A stretch of 64,000 nt of DNA from Shewanella glacialipiscicola. Lineage in GTDB: Bacteria > Pseudomonadota > Gammaproteobacteria > Enterobacterales > Shewanellaceae. Positions 47,401-56,837 of this stretch are shown in pieces. The position numbers were made by a program, and so were the translations under genes. The notes beneath the pieces were generated by a model. That model saw only the letters and a program-made list of their open reading frames with translations. It was not told the DNA's origin and made no database searches. The stretch is taken from NCBI RefSeq assembly GCF_023283485.1, contig NZ_JAKILU010000020.1, forward strand, positions 1 to 64,000, given 5' to 3'. Within the stretch, counting starts at the first letter, position 1. Each line of letters opens with the position of its first letter.

Positions 47401-48671
47401 CTAATTATTTCTCCTTTACTAATAATCAATACTTCACCATCAGATGTGCCAGCAGCAATTATCGAGTCACCTTGATTGTTAGATAATGACGAGATTGATT
47501 TTTTACTAATCAATTTTACAGTATTAGTTGTCTTCAAAAATAACCCATTAGGAGTGCCGAAATAGAGCCCGTCATTATTTAAGATTGCATATTTATATCC
47601 TTGGGTTTGAGTGTCGAAACTGTCGATTAAACTAAAATTATTGTCAAAGAGATCTATTTTTTCAGATTCGGATGAGATAACAAATCCCTGAGTATTTTTT
47701 GTAAGATGCCAAGTGCTATCTTTTGCTAAATTAGTTTGTTGCACCAGATTGTTAACGTTTTTTATGACAATTACGCCTTGTTCAACACTACCCAATATAA
47801 ACATATCTTCTGTTGCAAAAAATGATGATATTTTATCAGTGCGATCTGGCGATATAAGCCCTAAAACTAAGTATTTAGAAATGTTAACGATATTTTCTTT
47901 AGTGAGGCCATAAATTATATCTTTATATTTTGTGAGTTGAGAGAATGCTCGTGGATCTACTTTTACTATTTCATTATCTTTATATTCATATAATCCATTG
48001 CTGAATGATATTAGCATTGTCGTATCATTCTTTTGCTCAAAATCCATTGTTTTCTGAGCTATCTCCTTTAATTCATTTTTGGTTAGTTTAAATAATGTAC
48101 CTGCATAGTCCCTGATATAATAATCGTCGCCTACTTTTATCGTTTTTTTAATTTCACCTAGGCCTTTCTTTGAGAGTTCAAAGTAGTACTCTTTATCACT
48201 AATATCTATAATTGCTTTATTTGTTCCAACAATTAAACTTTTCCCACTTGAGTTAAGACTCCAAATAGGAGCATCTTTTACTGATAAACCATAACTAGTG
48301 AATGATTCTTGGCGTTTGTCATATACAACGAGTCCATTATCGGTTCCCACATATAAAGCTCCTTTATCATCAACTAGCAAACTTCTTATAAAAGAACTGG
48401 GGAGGCCTGTTCTGGCATCATTAGCATAAAAATGCTTAAAGTTTTTCCCATCAAATCGATTAAGTCCATTAAATGTTCCAATCCATAGATAGCCATCATG
48501 GTCCTGGACTATAGACGTAACAGTGCTTTGGGAAAGTCCTTGCGGGACACCAAAAGATTGTGATTGGAGAATAATTGGGGATTTGTCAGAAAAGGGAGAT
48601 GCGTTTACGTCTTTGAATGCATGCAAGCCAAAGAAAGCGAGCAAGACGATTTTAAAGAGTGCTTTAGGCAT
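44412..48671 (-). CDS. Beta-propeller / Y_Y_Y / PAS-PAS / GGDEF-EAL membrane sensor
   Basis: A 1419-residue protein. A signal peptide covers residues 1-24. Residues about 30-640 form periplasmic two-component-regulator propeller repeats (for example GYLWIGTFNGLNRFDGKNF, GALYVGTDNGLVVYD), then a Y_Y_Y domain (about 650-735), one membrane helix (about 740-760), a PAS domain (about 775-875), a second PAS (about 885-1000), a GGDEF domain with intact RLGGDEFAIVL and an EAL domain with intact EALVRL, DDFGTGYSSL and KIDKAFV. It probably makes and/or breaks cyclic di-GMP in response to a periplasmic ligand. The first 2 kb of the gene (46500-48300) is clearly AT-richer than its neighbours. The repeat-protein gene follows 109 bp downstream, behind its own promoter. 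Confidence 0.93.
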   Translation of the reverse strand: MPKALFKIVLLAFFGLHAFKDVNASPFSDKSPIILQSQSFGVPQGLSQSTVTSIVQDHDGYLWIGTFNGLNRFDGKNFKHFYANDARTGLPSSFIRSLLVDDKGALYVGTDNGLVVYDKRQESFTSYGLSVKDAPIWSLNSSGKSLIVGTNKAIIDISDKEYYFELSKKGLGEIKKTIKVGDDYYIRDYAGTLFKLTKNELKEIAQKTMDFEQKNDTTMLISFSNGLYEYKDNEIVKVDPRAFSQLTKYKDIIYGLTKENIVNISKYLVLGLISPDRTDKISSFFATEDMFILGSVEQGVIVIKNVNNLVQQTNLAKDSTWHLTKNTQGFVISSESEKIDLFDNNFSLIDSFDTQTQGYKYAILNNDGLYFGTPNGLFLKTTNTVKLISKKSISSLSNNQGDSIIAAGTSDGEVLIISKGEIISSINTKKNEPVFDIELESENFIYIAGQGGLKKYENGSLKNLSEEITYSIEKGDNGIYFGTSTSLMFYNTQNNNISKVFSNKKEIYSIVNSNNFLTAASLSEVIIYEKESKKKYILKTSNGSQHEYNSPSGIDVNGHVLLAGINGVSLVSPADIINYIKNSKTNRTEISEFLVFNIKQEKESNVFNKENITKNEITLKYSDYPFSFNFTSPMSDDSSTNYYYRMHGLSDTWISANGTNSATYTNLSPGQYNFQVYAVNSLSGEKASIKELSVIITPPWWSSFQAKSIYLVIIILILFLIVKTILRRRETQKQIALSEERLKLSLWGSGDEMWDWDIETGNIFRSNIWGALEFPRDGHRSGKSDEESNIHPMDQERVREALNKHFYGETDHFEAAYRVKGKDDNWIWILDRAKIVERDDKDNALRMTGTIKNISQFKQKEEQLKLFEKAIENISEGMFILDGEYRFVEVNEACCKISLRNRTDFIGNVLTFDLYPETFSTQIRTILKQQGRWTNEVEAIRGDKSRFNMELTIDAIYDEQGELSHYVGIFSDISRRKQQEEELRKLTNNDVLTGLPNRSNLQVTLSNLVNKEIAHALMVLDLDNFKRINDSLGHQVGDTLLQQVSVRIKSLLPKNTSIYRLGGDEFAIVLDKISDINASAAIASRIIEGLKPAFEINNELLVLGLSIGIVLFPEDEQNEQALLRKADIAMYHAKSAGGNCYQFYSEPLNQHAIRQLEVETLIREGLKEDLFEVYYQPKIDLKRGKITGMEALVRLNHPIHGLIPPNDFIPLAEENGLIVEIGEIVLRKACFAAQNWREQGIFSGRVAVNLSSRQFALPDLQQRIESILRLTKLPACHLELEITEGTVIKQPETAIIVMQQLAKMGVSLALDDFGTGYSSLSYLKRFPIHTLKIDKAFVDDIDKSDRDLKMVDSIITIAHNMGLSVVGEGVEQTAQLNILRALNCEEIQGYIFSKAIKESEFTLLLQENIAKPDMNRNII

Positions 48672-48952
48672 AGTATTTGTTCTTATTATCCGATGATGCC
48701 ATGAAACAATAGTGTTACATCACTTTTCCAGAAAGCGAGTGGTTTGTCAAAGTGCAGTTTACCAAAAATCATTTTACAACATACAGATGCGGTAAAATTG
48801 TTCACTTAATATGTGATAAAACATGGATTAGCCATGTTTTACATCAGTATTATGCCCAACAGTGATAGATACGACTATCGTTGGGCTAATTTGTAGCGGT
48901 TCTGTTTGTTTGCCTCAAATCGCGAGCAAATGTGTGAGTAAAAGTGTTCTGT

Positions 48953-51742
48953 TTAAAAATTAAACTTATCTGCTGTTTGCTTAAAAGTCTTGAGATCAGT
49001 AATCATTTTTTCTGATAACAGTGGTGCTTGGGTTTTATGCTCTTCACCAGTGCTAAATAAGACTAAGCGGTCACTGTGTTTAGTACGCATTCTACGCATC
49101 ATAAATTTAAGTAAATCGGTACGGGTGAGTTTAGCTATCTCATCGACAACGATTTCTCTTTGGTTAAATTGATAATCTCTATTACCGACACTGACCCAAT
49201 AACGTTGACTACGCGTTTTGAGATTTGCATCATGTTCCATTATTTGGCTAATTAAGCCTACTTTTGTGCTTTCCCATTCTTCATTAGTAATTTGCATCAC
49301 CGCATAATTAAAGTCGGCAATAAACTCATCGATTGCTTCTAATAAATGCAATGGTCCGGCTGTGGGTGACTGTATATAAAAAATGAGTCCAGGATGACGA
49401 TTGAGTGGCAGATAACCTGTCCCGACCATATAGCCCAATTGCTTTTCGGTGCGCAGTTCATGGAAGAAGGTGGACGACATAGTGTGATTAAGTAAGCTAA
49501 ATAGCGCCATTTTTTCTGGTGTTGCCACGGCCGATTGGTAATAGACTATGATTGCGCTGTCTTGATGATCTATAGCGAGTTCTCTTAACAACGTACCTTG
49601 GGCGGTTAGATTAACTAATTCTCTGCTGGACTCGGCGCTTGGCGTCGAAACTAAGGCTAAAATGTGCTCTAAGCGTTTGCCGAGCGCTTGAGCTTCTGAG
49701 ACTAACCAATCCCCATAGACTAAACCTTCGAGGTAAATTTTTTCGTAAAAGGCGCGTACATGATCATGTAAATCTTCTAGGCTAATGTCTTCCAGCATTT
49801 GTGCCATGCGGGCGGGTTCATAACTGCTTTTTTGCAGTGTAACGGTCAGGCTAGTAAACAATTGTGAAATGGGTTTAGCTTGGGCCATATTCTGCCAGCT
49901 GCGCAATAATTGAGATTTAATCAGCGCAAAACGATCTTCAGTAAAATTACGTTCCCTCGCTTTATCAATTAATAAAGCCAGCAGAGTTTCTTGATTACCC
50001 GTGAATCCAGATAAATGTAGGGTAATGCCACCTTGATGCGGATAAATATTGTAACTTAAGCCCGCGACTTCAGCCTGATAGGTCGGCTCGGTCAAATAAT
50101 CTAGCAGCATTTCAACATATAAGCGGGTGAGGGCGGCATGCTTTGGCGTTTTACTCGCTTGTTCTGAATCCAGTGATAAATACATGTGGCCTTTTGGCAC
50201 ATTAAACTCATCATCTTTCTTATGCCAAATACGGTATCCAGTTGATTCAGCGACGATCACAGGAACATCTACATCACTCTTATCTGGCCTGGGAATAGAG
50301 TCCGCTACGATAAAAGGGTTCGGCGTAGGTAGTTGTAATTCATGACGAATATGCTTAACTTGCCAGCGAGCAAGAGATTGTGGTGCAATCGTGCTGACTT
50401 TATAAGGTGTGTGATACCAGTTCGCTTTACGATCTGTTTTAACCGATTGCGCGATAAGCTGTAGACGCATGTTCGATGGCGTCATTAGCTCAAGTAACTC
50501 GATAGTCTCGGGGATATCGAGTCCATCCATGCGGTAGTCACCAAAGACTAAGTCTTCAACGTCATAATGATGCATATTAATGCTGAGATGGCTGGCTAAA
50601 TCGAGTGATTTTACTTGTTCTTGATAACGAAATGCCATTTTAAGTAAATTTGCGCGTTCTAAATAACGCCACTCATCTAACCCTTGGGTTTTGATGAGTT
50701 CAATGTACTCAAAACAACAACTGATAATCTCATCAAGATTCGCCAGTCCCTTATCTGTTAACTGCAAGCCGATACTGTAATCTTTAAAGTTATACCCGTT
50801 TACGCCACCACCCGCAGACAAGTTATTCACCAGTCCTTGCTCTTTAAGATAGGACAACAGACTACCTTGGCTCTCATTACCTAAAATATGGCTGATATAA
50901 GTCAAAGGTTTACGTTTGTAGTAGTGGTCAATCCCAGGGAAATTAAAACTGATACTTAAGCGTTTTTGTTCTTTAAGCGGCACAATGTTGATTTGCGTTA
51001 ATAGTTCTTTTTCAGAAAAAATAGGCACTTGAGGATAGTTTTTAACTAAGTCTAGGTTCTGTATGCCACTAAAGTAATGGTTTGCTAAGTCTTGTAATTC
51101 ATCAAGAGAAAGTGGCGCGACTAAGCACAGTGTCATTAAGTTGGCACTGTAATGGCTTTGGTAAAAGTTGAGTAATTCGCTACGAACTTGCGCTTGTTCA
51201 CCGCCTAAAGTGACTAAGTTACCGACAGAGAATTTTGAAAAAGGGTGGAGCGGGTTAACGGTTTCTTTTAGCACTTGATAGGTTCGGCGGATATCATCTT
51301 TGAGCTTTAAACTAAATTCAGATTCAATGGCTTGTCGCTCTCTGTCCACTAATTCTAAATCAAATTTAGGTGCGATAAAAAACTGGCTAAATCTGTCTAA
51401 AGAATCGGCAAACACGTCTTCATTGATGGTGAAAAAAAAGTTGGTGTGTTCAGTACCTGTCCAAGCGTTATTACTGCCACCATGTTGATTAATAAAGGCG
51501 TGATACTCGCCTGAGTCGGGGAACTTCTCTGTGCCAAGAAAGAGCATATGTTCTAAGAAATGCGCCATACCGGGTCTATCGGCGGGATCATCGAAATGAC
51601 CTACGCCTACAGCCATGGATGCAGCCGCTTGGCTAGCATCTTGATCTTCAACTAATAGCACCCTAAGCGCGTTATCTAACACGAGATAACGGTACTGACG
51701 ATGATCATTAGGACTTTTATAAATGGACTGAGAGGCTTGCAA
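48953..51742 (-). CDS. M16-family zinc metalloprotease (insulinase / protease III type)
   Basis: A 929-residue peptidase with the inverted zinc motif HFLEH (His61, Glu64, His65) and the third ligand Glu142 in IESEFSLKL. The four half-domains typical of insulysin are present by length. E. coli protease III (PtrA) is a periplasmic relative, but no signal peptide is visible here, so I expect a cytoplasmic enzyme like insulysin. It degrades short or unfolded peptides. The downstream region contains the MITE-like element; upstream it is a single gene. Confidence 0.92.
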   Translation of the reverse strand: MQASQSIYKSPNDHRQYRYLVLDNALRVLLVEDQDASQAAASMAVGVGHFDDPADRPGMAHFLEHMLFLGTEKFPDSGEYHAFINQHGGSNNAWTGTEHTNFFFTINEDVFADSLDRFSQFFIAPKFDLELVDRERQAIESEFSLKLKDDIRRTYQVLKETVNPLHPFSKFSVGNLVTLGGEQAQVRSELLNFYQSHYSANLMTLCLVAPLSLDELQDLANHYFSGIQNLDLVKNYPQVPIFSEKELLTQINIVPLKEQKRLSISFNFPGIDHYYKRKPLTYISHILGNESQGSLLSYLKEQGLVNNLSAGGGVNGYNFKDYSIGLQLTDKGLANLDEIISCCFEYIELIKTQGLDEWRYLERANLLKMAFRYQEQVKSLDLASHLSINMHHYDVEDLVFGDYRMDGLDIPETIELLELMTPSNMRLQLIAQSVKTDRKANWYHTPYKVSTIAPQSLARWQVKHIRHELQLPTPNPFIVADSIPRPDKSDVDVPVIVAESTGYRIWHKKDDEFNVPKGHMYLSLDSEQASKTPKHAALTRLYVEMLLDYLTEPTYQAEVAGLSYNIYPHQGGITLHLSGFTGNQETLLALLIDKARERNFTEDRFALIKSQLLRSWQNMAQAKPISQLFTSLTVTLQKSSYEPARMAQMLEDISLEDLHDHVRAFYEKIYLEGLVYGDWLVSEAQALGKRLEHILALVSTPSAESSRELVNLTAQGTLLRELAIDHQDSAIIVYYQSAVATPEKMALFSLLNHTMSSTFFHELRTEKQLGYMVGTGYLPLNRHPGLIFYIQSPTAGPLHLLEAIDEFIADFNYAVMQITNEEWESTKVGLISQIMEHDANLKTRSQRYWVSVGNRDYQFNQREIVVDEIAKLTRTDLLKFMMRRMRTKHSDRLVLFSTGEEHKTQAPLLSEKMITDLKTFKQTADKFNF

Positions 51743-51836
51743 AGAGACACTCCGATAACGATAGCTTGTTATATATTGATAGCCTTAACTGTTTTTAGCA
51801 AATATCTCTTGTGTTTATCGACTAAAGATTAAGTCT

Positions 51837-52097
51837 TATACCCAAACCACCTCAAAATGCAGGATTCAGCGGGAATTTAACGCACTTTAGGCAAGGCGGT
51901 TATTTGCAGACCTAGTGGACTAAGTTAAAAATAACTAACACAGCATAAAGTGCCTTAAAACCCGCCGGGACGGAGCGCCTAGGGCACTCCACTTCCGTGT
52001 TGCATCAATTTAAAAGGTGGCGTTCTGTCATTGATGCGCCTTGAATTGAAGCACCCTAGGCGCTCTGAAACTCGTATTTTGAGGTCGCTTGGGTATA
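51837..52097. repeat. MITE-like inverted-repeat element, family B (261 bp)
   Basis: Left end TATACCCAAACCACCTCAAAAT and right end ATTTTGAGGTCGCTTGGGTATA are inverted repeats with few mismatches. A second inverted pair GAGCGCCTAGGG (near 51975) / CCCTAGGCGCTC (near 52053) sits inside. There is no transposase frame. It lies between the M16 protease gene and sixA. A 56-bp copy of its end sits at 2205-2260. Confidence 0.75.
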
Positions 52098-52170
52098 CAT
52101 GGTTTGTTGAAACGGATTTTAGGGCTACAATTGGGATAAAATAAAAACACGTGTGAGTCACGAGATAAGT

Positions 52171-52641
52171 ATGCAGCTATTTTTGATGAGACATGGTGAC
52201 GCAGGATTTAATGCGCTGTCTGATAGAGACAGAACGCTGAGCGATGTAGGCAGGCACCACACCGTTTTGATGAGTAACTGGTTGGCGCGCAGTGTGACTG
52301 ATTTTGATCTTGTTTTGGTTAGTCCTTACTTACGTGCACAGCAAACTTGGCAAGAGCTAAGTCAGCATTTTCCTGAGCCGCGTAAATGGTTAGTGGCTGA
52401 CGACCTAGTACCCGCTGGTGATCCCGCGAATGTTGCAGCCTTAGTCGCGGCCTATGCTGAGTTATATAAAGCCGATAAAATACTCGTGATTGCTCACATG
52501 CCTTTATTAGGTTATTTGGTGAGTGAGTTAGTGGCAGGTGTGGAACCGCCTTTATTTGCGACATCGGGTATTACGCTCATTGATAAACATGCTGAGCAAG
52601 CTTCAATCGTCTGGCAGCACGCGCCCCACAGTATCAGCTAA
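52171..52641 (+). CDS. sixA: Phosphohistidine phosphatase SixA
   Basis: A 156-residue histidine-phosphatase of the phosphoglycerate-mutase superfamily. The catalytic RHG motif is LMRHGDA, with a second active-site His in LVIAHMPLLGYL. SixA removes phosphate from the HPt domain of ArcB and from PTS components. The frame opens at GTG 52153, but the ATG at 52171 gives the family start MQLFLMRHGDA. It lies next to smrB, as in E. coli. Confidence 0.93.
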   Translation: MQLFLMRHGDAGFNALSDRDRTLSDVGRHHTVLMSNWLARSVTDFDLVLVSPYLRAQQTWQELSQHFPEPRKWLVADDLVPAGDPANVAALVAAYAELYKADKILVIAHMPLLGYLVSELVAGVEPPLFATSGITLIDKHAEQASIVWQHAPHSIS

Positions 52642-52674
52642 TGTTGTTCCATGTCGTGATTGCAAAATAATTAC

Positions 52675-52710
52675 AACAAACGGCCCACCTTAAAGTGGGC
52701 CGTTTGTTTA
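52675..52710. terminator. Bidirectional terminator between sixA and smrB
   Basis: A 14-bp perfect stem (AACAAACGGCCCAC / GTGGGCCGTTTGTT) with a 6-nt loop, 34 nt past the sixA stop and 49 nt past the smrB stop. Confidence 0.88.
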
Positions 52711-52758
52711 TCTTAATTGAAAGCAAATGTTTTAATGGCTTAAGTTTAGTCCAGAACA

Positions 52759-53289
52759 TTACCGTCGATGCGGCAGTTCCCCAATATCGATCAGCACTAA
52801 TAGCGCAGCGTCGCCGCCCCATTCTTTAGGGGCTTGGTGGAAAGCTTTTACCATAGGATGCTGTACTAGCCACATAGGGACTTGCTGTTTCAATATGCCG
52901 CTGCCGTAGCCATGCATAATGCAGCAACATAGACTTTGCTGTTTTACGCAGGCTTGGATCAGTGCTGCTAACTCAAGTTTGGCTTCTGATTGACGATAGC
53001 CGTGTAAATCCAACAGTAAATCTGGCTGGTAATCCCCACGCCTAAGGCGTTTTAATTCTAGGCTATCAACACCATCTTCCAACCAACGCATCGGCCCTTG
53101 TACTGGCAGTAGCGGTTGATAAGTATCTGAGAAATAACTGTTAGCATGCAGTTGCTGCTCTTTGAGCTCTATTTCTTGTTTGGTTTTTAAGGGCGTGCCG
53201 AAGTGTCGCTTATTTTGCGTGATGGGTTTAATCCCATCAATAAGCTTTGAAAACATCGCCAAGCCTTCATTATCATCGTCTTTATTCAT
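52759..53289 (-). CDS. smrB: SmrB endonuclease (Smr domain, ribosome rescue)
   Basis: A 176-residue protein ending in an Smr domain. The DLHGYRQSEAKLEL segment and IMHGYGSGILKQQVPMWL are the two catalytic/recognition motifs. SmrB cuts mRNA at collided ribosomes in E. coli. The frame runs further to 53478, but that would overlap prmB; the ATG at 53289 gives a family-size protein (E. coli 183) with the conserved MNKDDD start. It is divergent from prmB, 81 bp away. Confidence 0.9.
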   Translation of the reverse strand: MNKDDDNEGLAMFSKLIDGIKPITQNKRHFGTPLKTKQEIELKEQQLHANSYFSDTYQPLLPVQGPMRWLEDGVDSLELKRLRRGDYQPDLLLDLHGYRQSEAKLELAALIQACVKQQSLCCCIMHGYGSGILKQQVPMWLVQHPMVKAFHQAPKEWGGDAALLVLIDIGELPHRR

Positions 53290-53370
53290 GGCGGGTATTC
53301 TATTGAATCCTATGGTTTCTGAATAGAGTTCAGTTACAATGTTTTGCGAACAAATTAGCAGGAGCACGTT

Positions 53371-54315
53371 TTGGATAAGATCTTTGTAGATGAAGCCGTG
53401 ACAGAGTTGCGCACCATTGGCGATATGTTGCGTTGGGCTGTAAGCCGTTTTAACGATGCCAATGTGTATTATGGTCATGGCACTGATAACGCATGGGATG
53501 AAGCCATTGCATTAGTTTTCCATGCTTTACACTTACCCGAAGAAATCGGCCAGCAAGTGATTTTAAGCAACTTGACCAGCAGTGAAAAACATAAAATTGT
53601 CGAGTTGATTATTCGCCGTGTAAGGGAGCGCTTACCGGTACCTTATCTGACCAATAAAGCGCGTTTTGCAGGGCTTGAGTTTTACGTTGATGAACGCGTG
53701 TTAGTGCCGCGCTCACCGATTGCCGAAATGATCGCCAATCGTTTTAGCCCTTGGTTATACGGTAAACCAGTCATGCGTATTTTAGATTTATGCACTGGTA
53801 GCGCTTGTATCGCGATTGCCTGTGCTTACGAATTTGAAGACGTTGAGGTTGATGCGCTGGATATCAGTCAAGATGCGTTAGATGTGGCGCAAATTAATAT
53901 TGAAACCTTAGGGGTCATGGACAGAGTGTTCCCGATGCAGTCGGACTTATTCTCAGCCATTCCAGAAGGGCCGCAATATGATTTGATTGTCTCAAATCCG
54001 CCTTATGTAGACGCCGAAGATATTGGCGATATGCCTGATGAATATCATCACGAGCCTGCCATTGGTTTAGCATCGGGTCGTGACGGCTTAGATTTAACTA
54101 AACGCATACTGGCCAACGCCGCACAGTACCTCACGCCAACGGGTCTACTCGTAGTCGAAGTGGGTAATTCTATGGTGCATTTGATTGAGCAATTCCCTGA
54201 AGTGCCATTTACTTGGATTACCTTTGAAAATGGGGGTGACGGTGTATTTGTATTAACGCGTGATCAACTGGTTGAGAATCAATCAGTGTTTGGTATTTAT
54301 CGCGACGCGCAATAA
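53371..54315 (+). CDS. prmB: 50S ribosomal protein L3 glutamine methyltransferase
   Basis: A 314-residue HemK-family methyltransferase. It has SAM motif [16 protein letters not shown], the catalytic NPPY in [12 protein letters not shown] and [12 protein letters not shown]. It methylates Gln150 of ribosomal protein L3. The start is a TTG at 53371 with GGAG at 6-nt spacing, which is better than any downstream ATG. aroC follows after 124 bp. Confidence 0.93.
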   Translation: MDKIFVDEAVTELRTIGDMLRWAVSRFNDANVYYGHGTDNAWDEAIALVFHALHLPEEIGQQVILSNLTSSEKHKIVELIIRRVRERLPVPYLTNKARFAGLEFYVDERVLVPRSPIAEMIANRFSPWLYGKPVMRILDLCTGSACIAIACAYEFEDVEVDALDISQDALDVAQINIETLGVMDRVFPMQSDLFSAIPEGPQYDLIVSNPPYVDAEDIGDMPDEYHHEPAIGLASGRDGLDLTKRILANAAQYLTPTGLLVVEVGNSMVHLIEQFPEVPFTWITFENGGDGVFVLTRDQLVENQSVFGIYRDAQ

Positions 54316-54439
54316 CTTAAGATAGCAAATTAGGTTGAGACTTTTCCCGCTGCCAGTTAGGCTTGCAGTGGGAAAATAAATGGTCCAGTGGTCGCTGGAC
54401 ACGGAGCGATAAACAAATAATTTAAGGTGTACAACGCGG

Positions 54440-55534
54440 ATGTCTGGAAACAGTATTGGTCAAAATTTTGTAGTGACGACGTTTGGTGAGAGCCACGGTG
54501 TAGCGCTCGGTTGCATTATTGATGGTTGCCCTCCCGGGCTTGAATTAACCGAAGCCGATATGCAGCACGATCTTGACCGCCGTCGCCCAGGTACATCACG
54601 ATACACCACGGCTCGCCGTGAGCCTGACGAAGTGCGTATTTTATCTGGCGTCTTTGAAGGTAAAACCACGGGCACCTCAATTGGACTCTTGATTGAAAAT
54701 ACCGATCAACGCAGTCAAGATTACTCTAATATCAAAGATTTATTCCGTCCAGGGCACGCCGATTATACCTATCAACAAAAGTACGGTATGCGCGATTATC
54801 GTGGCGGTGGCCGCTCATCAGCTCGCGAAACCGCAATGCGGGTGGCGGCGGGTGCGGTAGCGAAAAAATATTTAAAACAAATTCATGGTATTGAGATCCA
54901 CGGCTATATGTCGCAACTGGGGCCTATTTTTGCCGAGAAGATTGATTTTAGCCAGATAGAACAAAATGCCTTTTTCTTTCCCGATGCCAGCAAACTTGAA
55001 GCGCTTGATGACTATATGCGCGAGCTTAAAAAGTCCGGTGACTCAATTGGCGCAAAAATCTCCGTTGTTGCTACAGGCGTACCTGTGGGCTTAGGGGAGC
55101 CAGTGTTTGACAGATTAGATGCCGATATCGCCCACGCTTTGATGGGGATTAATGCGGTGAAAGGCGTTGAGATCGGTGATGGTTTTGGCGTTGTCACGCA
55201 AAAAGGCTCCGAAGGCCGCGACTTAATGTCACCTCTGGGTTTTGAGTCAAACCATGCGGGTGGCGTGCTCGGTGGAATTTCATCGGGTCAGCCGATCATT
55301 GCCCATATTGCATTAAAACCCACTTCAAGCATTAGCGTACCGGGTCAAAGTATGACGGCGCAAGGTGAAATGGCCGAAGTTATCACTAAAGGTCGTCACG
55401 ATCCCTGTGTGGGTATCCGCGCTGTACCGATTGCCGAAGCCATGCTTGCCATAGTACTGATGGATCACTTGCTAAGGCACAGAGCGCAAAATCAGGATGT
55501 TCAGAGTCATACACCGATTCTTAGCATGAGATAG
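54440..55534 (+). CDS. aroC: Chorismate synthase
   Basis: A 364-residue enzyme that converts 5-enolpyruvylshikimate-3-phosphate to chorismate with reduced FMN. Motifs are [19 protein letters not shown] near the N-terminus, [12 protein letters not shown], and [18 protein letters not shown] near the end. The length is standard (about 360). It lies after prmB, the order shared with E. coli. Confidence 0.97.
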   Translation: MSGNSIGQNFVVTTFGESHGVALGCIIDGCPPGLELTEADMQHDLDRRRPGTSRYTTARREPDEVRILSGVFEGKTTGTSIGLLIENTDQRSQDYSNIKDLFRPGHADYTYQQKYGMRDYRGGGRSSARETAMRVAAGAVAKKYLKQIHGIEIHGYMSQLGPIFAEKIDFSQIEQNAFFFPDASKLEALDDYMRELKKSGDSIGAKISVVATGVPVGLGEPVFDRLDADIAHALMGINAVKGVEIGDGFGVVTQKGSEGRDLMSPLGFESNHAGGVLGGISSGQPIIAHIALKPTSSISVPGQSMTAQGEMAEVITKGRHDPCVGIRAVPIAEAMLAIVLMDHLLRHRAQNQDVQSHTPILSMR

Positions 55535-55601
55535 TCTGCATGAGATAGGCGGTGTGCGATAACGAATGTAATAAGTGACATGAGATAAATGGAATGTATT
55601 A

Positions 55602-56774
55602 ATGTCAGTATCTTCTAGCACAAGTCAGCAATTACGCTGGCTTTGTGCCTGTTATTTTTTCTTCTTTTCTATTCTCGGTACTATGATCCCTTATCTTGGG
55701 GTCTTTTTTGAAAACCGAGGATTTAATCCCCAAGAAATTGGTTTTTTACTCGCAATCCTGATGGCGACGCGCATTGTTGCGCCCAATGTGTGGGCCAAAG
55801 TAGCTGACCGTACAGGCATGCGCTCCGAGCTGATTAAAATGGGCGCGGGTGCAGCAGCACTCGCCTATTTGAGTTTTTTCTACCATGGCGGATTTGTATA
55901 TATGGCGCTCAGTTTGGCCTTATATACTTTCTTTTGGAATGCCATTCTCGCCCAGCTTGAAGTGATTACCTTAGAAACCTTAGGTGAGAATGCCAGCCGC
56001 TACGGCCAAATACGCAGTTGGGGTAGTGTAGGTTATATTTGCTTGGTGGTGAGTGCTGGCTTTGCGATTGGCCAGTGGGGCACAGAAGTACTGCCCTATA
56101 TCGGCCTATCATTATTTATTGGCATGTTAGTTTGTGCGCTGCCATTGCCAGCCAATCGTTTAGTGCGCGACACCCATCAAGTTCGAGTACCGTTACAATG
56201 GAATAAGGCGATTATTTGGTTCTTAGTCTCGGCGATGTTGTTGCAAATGAGTGCGGGGCCTTTTTACGGGTTCTTCGTCTTATATTTAAAGCAAGCTGGT
56301 TATTCTGAATCCTCAGCGGGCATATTTGTCGCCCTTGGCGCGATGGCCGAAATCGTAATGTTTATGTTTGCGCCGCGTTTACTTGGCCGGTATGGCGTTA
56401 ATACCCTATTGATTGTCAGTATTGGCATGACTTGTCTGCGTTGGTTATTGGTTGCCTTTGGGGTGGACAGCGTGTTGTGGTTAGGGTTTAGTCAACTACT
56501 ACATGCCTTTACTTTTGGGTTAACCCACGCGGCATCGATTCAATTTGTGCACAGGCACTTTGATGCCAGTCATCGAAGCCAAGGCCAAGCGCTGTACGCC
56601 AGCTTAAGTTTTGGGGTTGGCGGCGCGCTTGGCACTTGGATTTGTGGTTATATTTGGGGCGATGGTAGCGGCGCTGTGTGGTCGTGGGTATTTGCCGCTG
56701 TGTGCGCTTTTGCTGCGATGTTGGCAGTATTATTTATCCCTAAAGATAAGCCTAGTGTTACTGCTGCAGTGTAA
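55602..56774 (+). CDS. MFS transporter, HcaT/MFS_1-like
   Basis: A 390-residue inner-membrane carrier with about 12 helices. The MFS_1-like pattern (YFFFFSILGTMIPYLGVFFENRGF at the start, GFLLAILMATRIVAPNVWAKVADRTG as the motif A region) places it near the 3-phenylpropionate/nucleoside transporter group. The substrate is unknown. It takes the place of mepA-yfcA in the E. coli order. Confidence 0.85.
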   Translation: MSVSSSTSQQLRWLCACYFFFFSILGTMIPYLGVFFENRGFNPQEIGFLLAILMATRIVAPNVWAKVADRTGMRSELIKMGAGAAALAYLSFFYHGGFVYMALSLALYTFFWNAILAQLEVITLETLGENASRYGQIRSWGSVGYICLVVSAGFAIGQWGTEVLPYIGLSLFIGMLVCALPLPANRLVRDTHQVRVPLQWNKAIIWFLVSAMLLQMSAGPFYGFFVLYLKQAGYSESSAGIFVALGAMAEIVMFMFAPRLLGRYGVNTLLIVSIGMTCLRWLLVAFGVDSVLWLGFSQLLHAFTFGLTHAASIQFVHRHFDASHRSQGQALYASLSFGVGGALGTWICGYIWGDGSGAVWSWVFAAVCAFAAMLAVLFIPKDKPSVTAAV

Positions 56775-56837
56775 AATAAACCTTTTTTTGAACAGAATTT
56801 AAAAATAATAACAAGATTGTGCTGAGTGAGGTAAGAA

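Noticed and set aside
53290..53478. N-terminal extension of smrB
   Set aside because: It would run into prmB and adds residues absent from the SmrB family; the ATG at 53289 fits length and motif.
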